From positions 1-54,824 of the forward strand of contig DLQO01000077.1 in the NCBI GenBank assembly GCA_002478765.1: a stretch of 54,824 nucleotides of DNA. Direction: 5' to 3'. This document shows positions 54,802 through 54,824 of this stretch, one piece after another. The notes beneath the pieces are model-generated. The model was given only the letters and a program-made list of their open reading frames with translations. It was not told where the DNA came from and ran no database searches. Every line of letters starts with the position of its first letter. Position 1 is the stretch's first letter. Source of the stretch: Flavobacteriales bacterium UBA7430 (GTDB lineage: Bacteria; Bacteroidota; Bacteroidia; Flavobacteriales; UBA7430). Position numbers and translations under genes: made by a program.

Positions 54802-54824
54802 AGCGAGAGACGAGACTCGAACTC
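54802..54824 (-). tRNA. Partial tRNA (3' end, probably tRNA-Gly), cut by the window edge
   Basis: Only the 3' end is present: GAG-TTCGAGT-CTCGT (T loop and 3' stem), the acceptor strand CTCTCGC and discriminator T. A U discriminator and the position directly before tuf fit tRNA-Gly, but the anticodon lies outside the window. Confidence 0.75.

Noticed and set aside
1..54824. CRISPR array, prophage or insertion sequence
   Set aside because: No regularly spaced repeats, integrases, transposases or phage structural genes are present.

Overview
The window reads as a chromosomal segment of a member of the Bacteroidota, most likely a marine or freshwater flavobacterium (order Flavobacteriales). The evidence is an AT-rich background, TTG-N18/19-TAnnTTTG promoters, few strong Shine-Dalgarno sites, a carboxypeptidase-regulatory-like domain protein, a single-chain PurL, DUF1573 and DUF3467 proteins, and an rpsP with a long Ala/Glu tail. 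No phage, insertion sequence or CRISPR array was seen.

Region 1 (1-13,000) is the accessory part. It holds a secreted glutathione peroxidase, an outer-membrane-type protein, and a decaying stress locus. In that locus hchA carries an in-frame stop, the nitroreductase has lost its middle and shifted frame at a 7-A run, and a Crp/Fnr regulator is still intact. Next comes a five-gene minus-strand operon of zinc-homeostasis type: an NTF2-like protein, a DUF1826 protein, a 66-aa protein and two COG0523 GTPases. Upstream of it lies a perfect 7-1-7 palindrome over the -33 element of a good promoter. A purple-acid-phosphatase-type enzyme with a natural His6 tract follows, then a mogA relic with a large internal deletion, small secreted and membrane proteins and a lipoprotein.

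Region 2 (13,000-17,400) is an AT-rich minus-strand trio: an FAD amine-oxidase-like protein, a PaaK-like adenylate-forming enzyme, and a nitroreductase with a Tat-like leader. It ends at tRNA-Val and its terminator.

Region 3 (17,400-41,700) is mostly conserved metabolism: exbB-exbD-tonB-like-folC, nhaD, anmK, an acyl-CoA dehydrogenase, rpsP-rimM-SUI1-like, pnp, a LuxC-type reductase divergent from a ferredoxin, serC-HAD-serA, purL, aroC with a dicarboxylate/amino-acid symporter, a DUF1573 protein, an aminotransferase and nth.

Region 4 (41,700-54,824) is the minus-strand information-processing cluster, in transcription order: tRNA-Gly (cut by the window edge), tuf, tRNA-Trp, secE, nusG, rplK, rplA, rplJ, rplL, rpoB, rpoC, DUF3467. 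Two hairpins with the same C(UACG)G tetraloop flank rpoB.

The points most worth following are the putative metal-controlled operon with a DUF1826 protein showing an HxD...H...R pattern, a HAD phosphatase wedged between serC and serA, paired UACG hairpins around rpoB, an array of TGTTCAT half-sites before rpsP, and a cluster of three independently broken genes.
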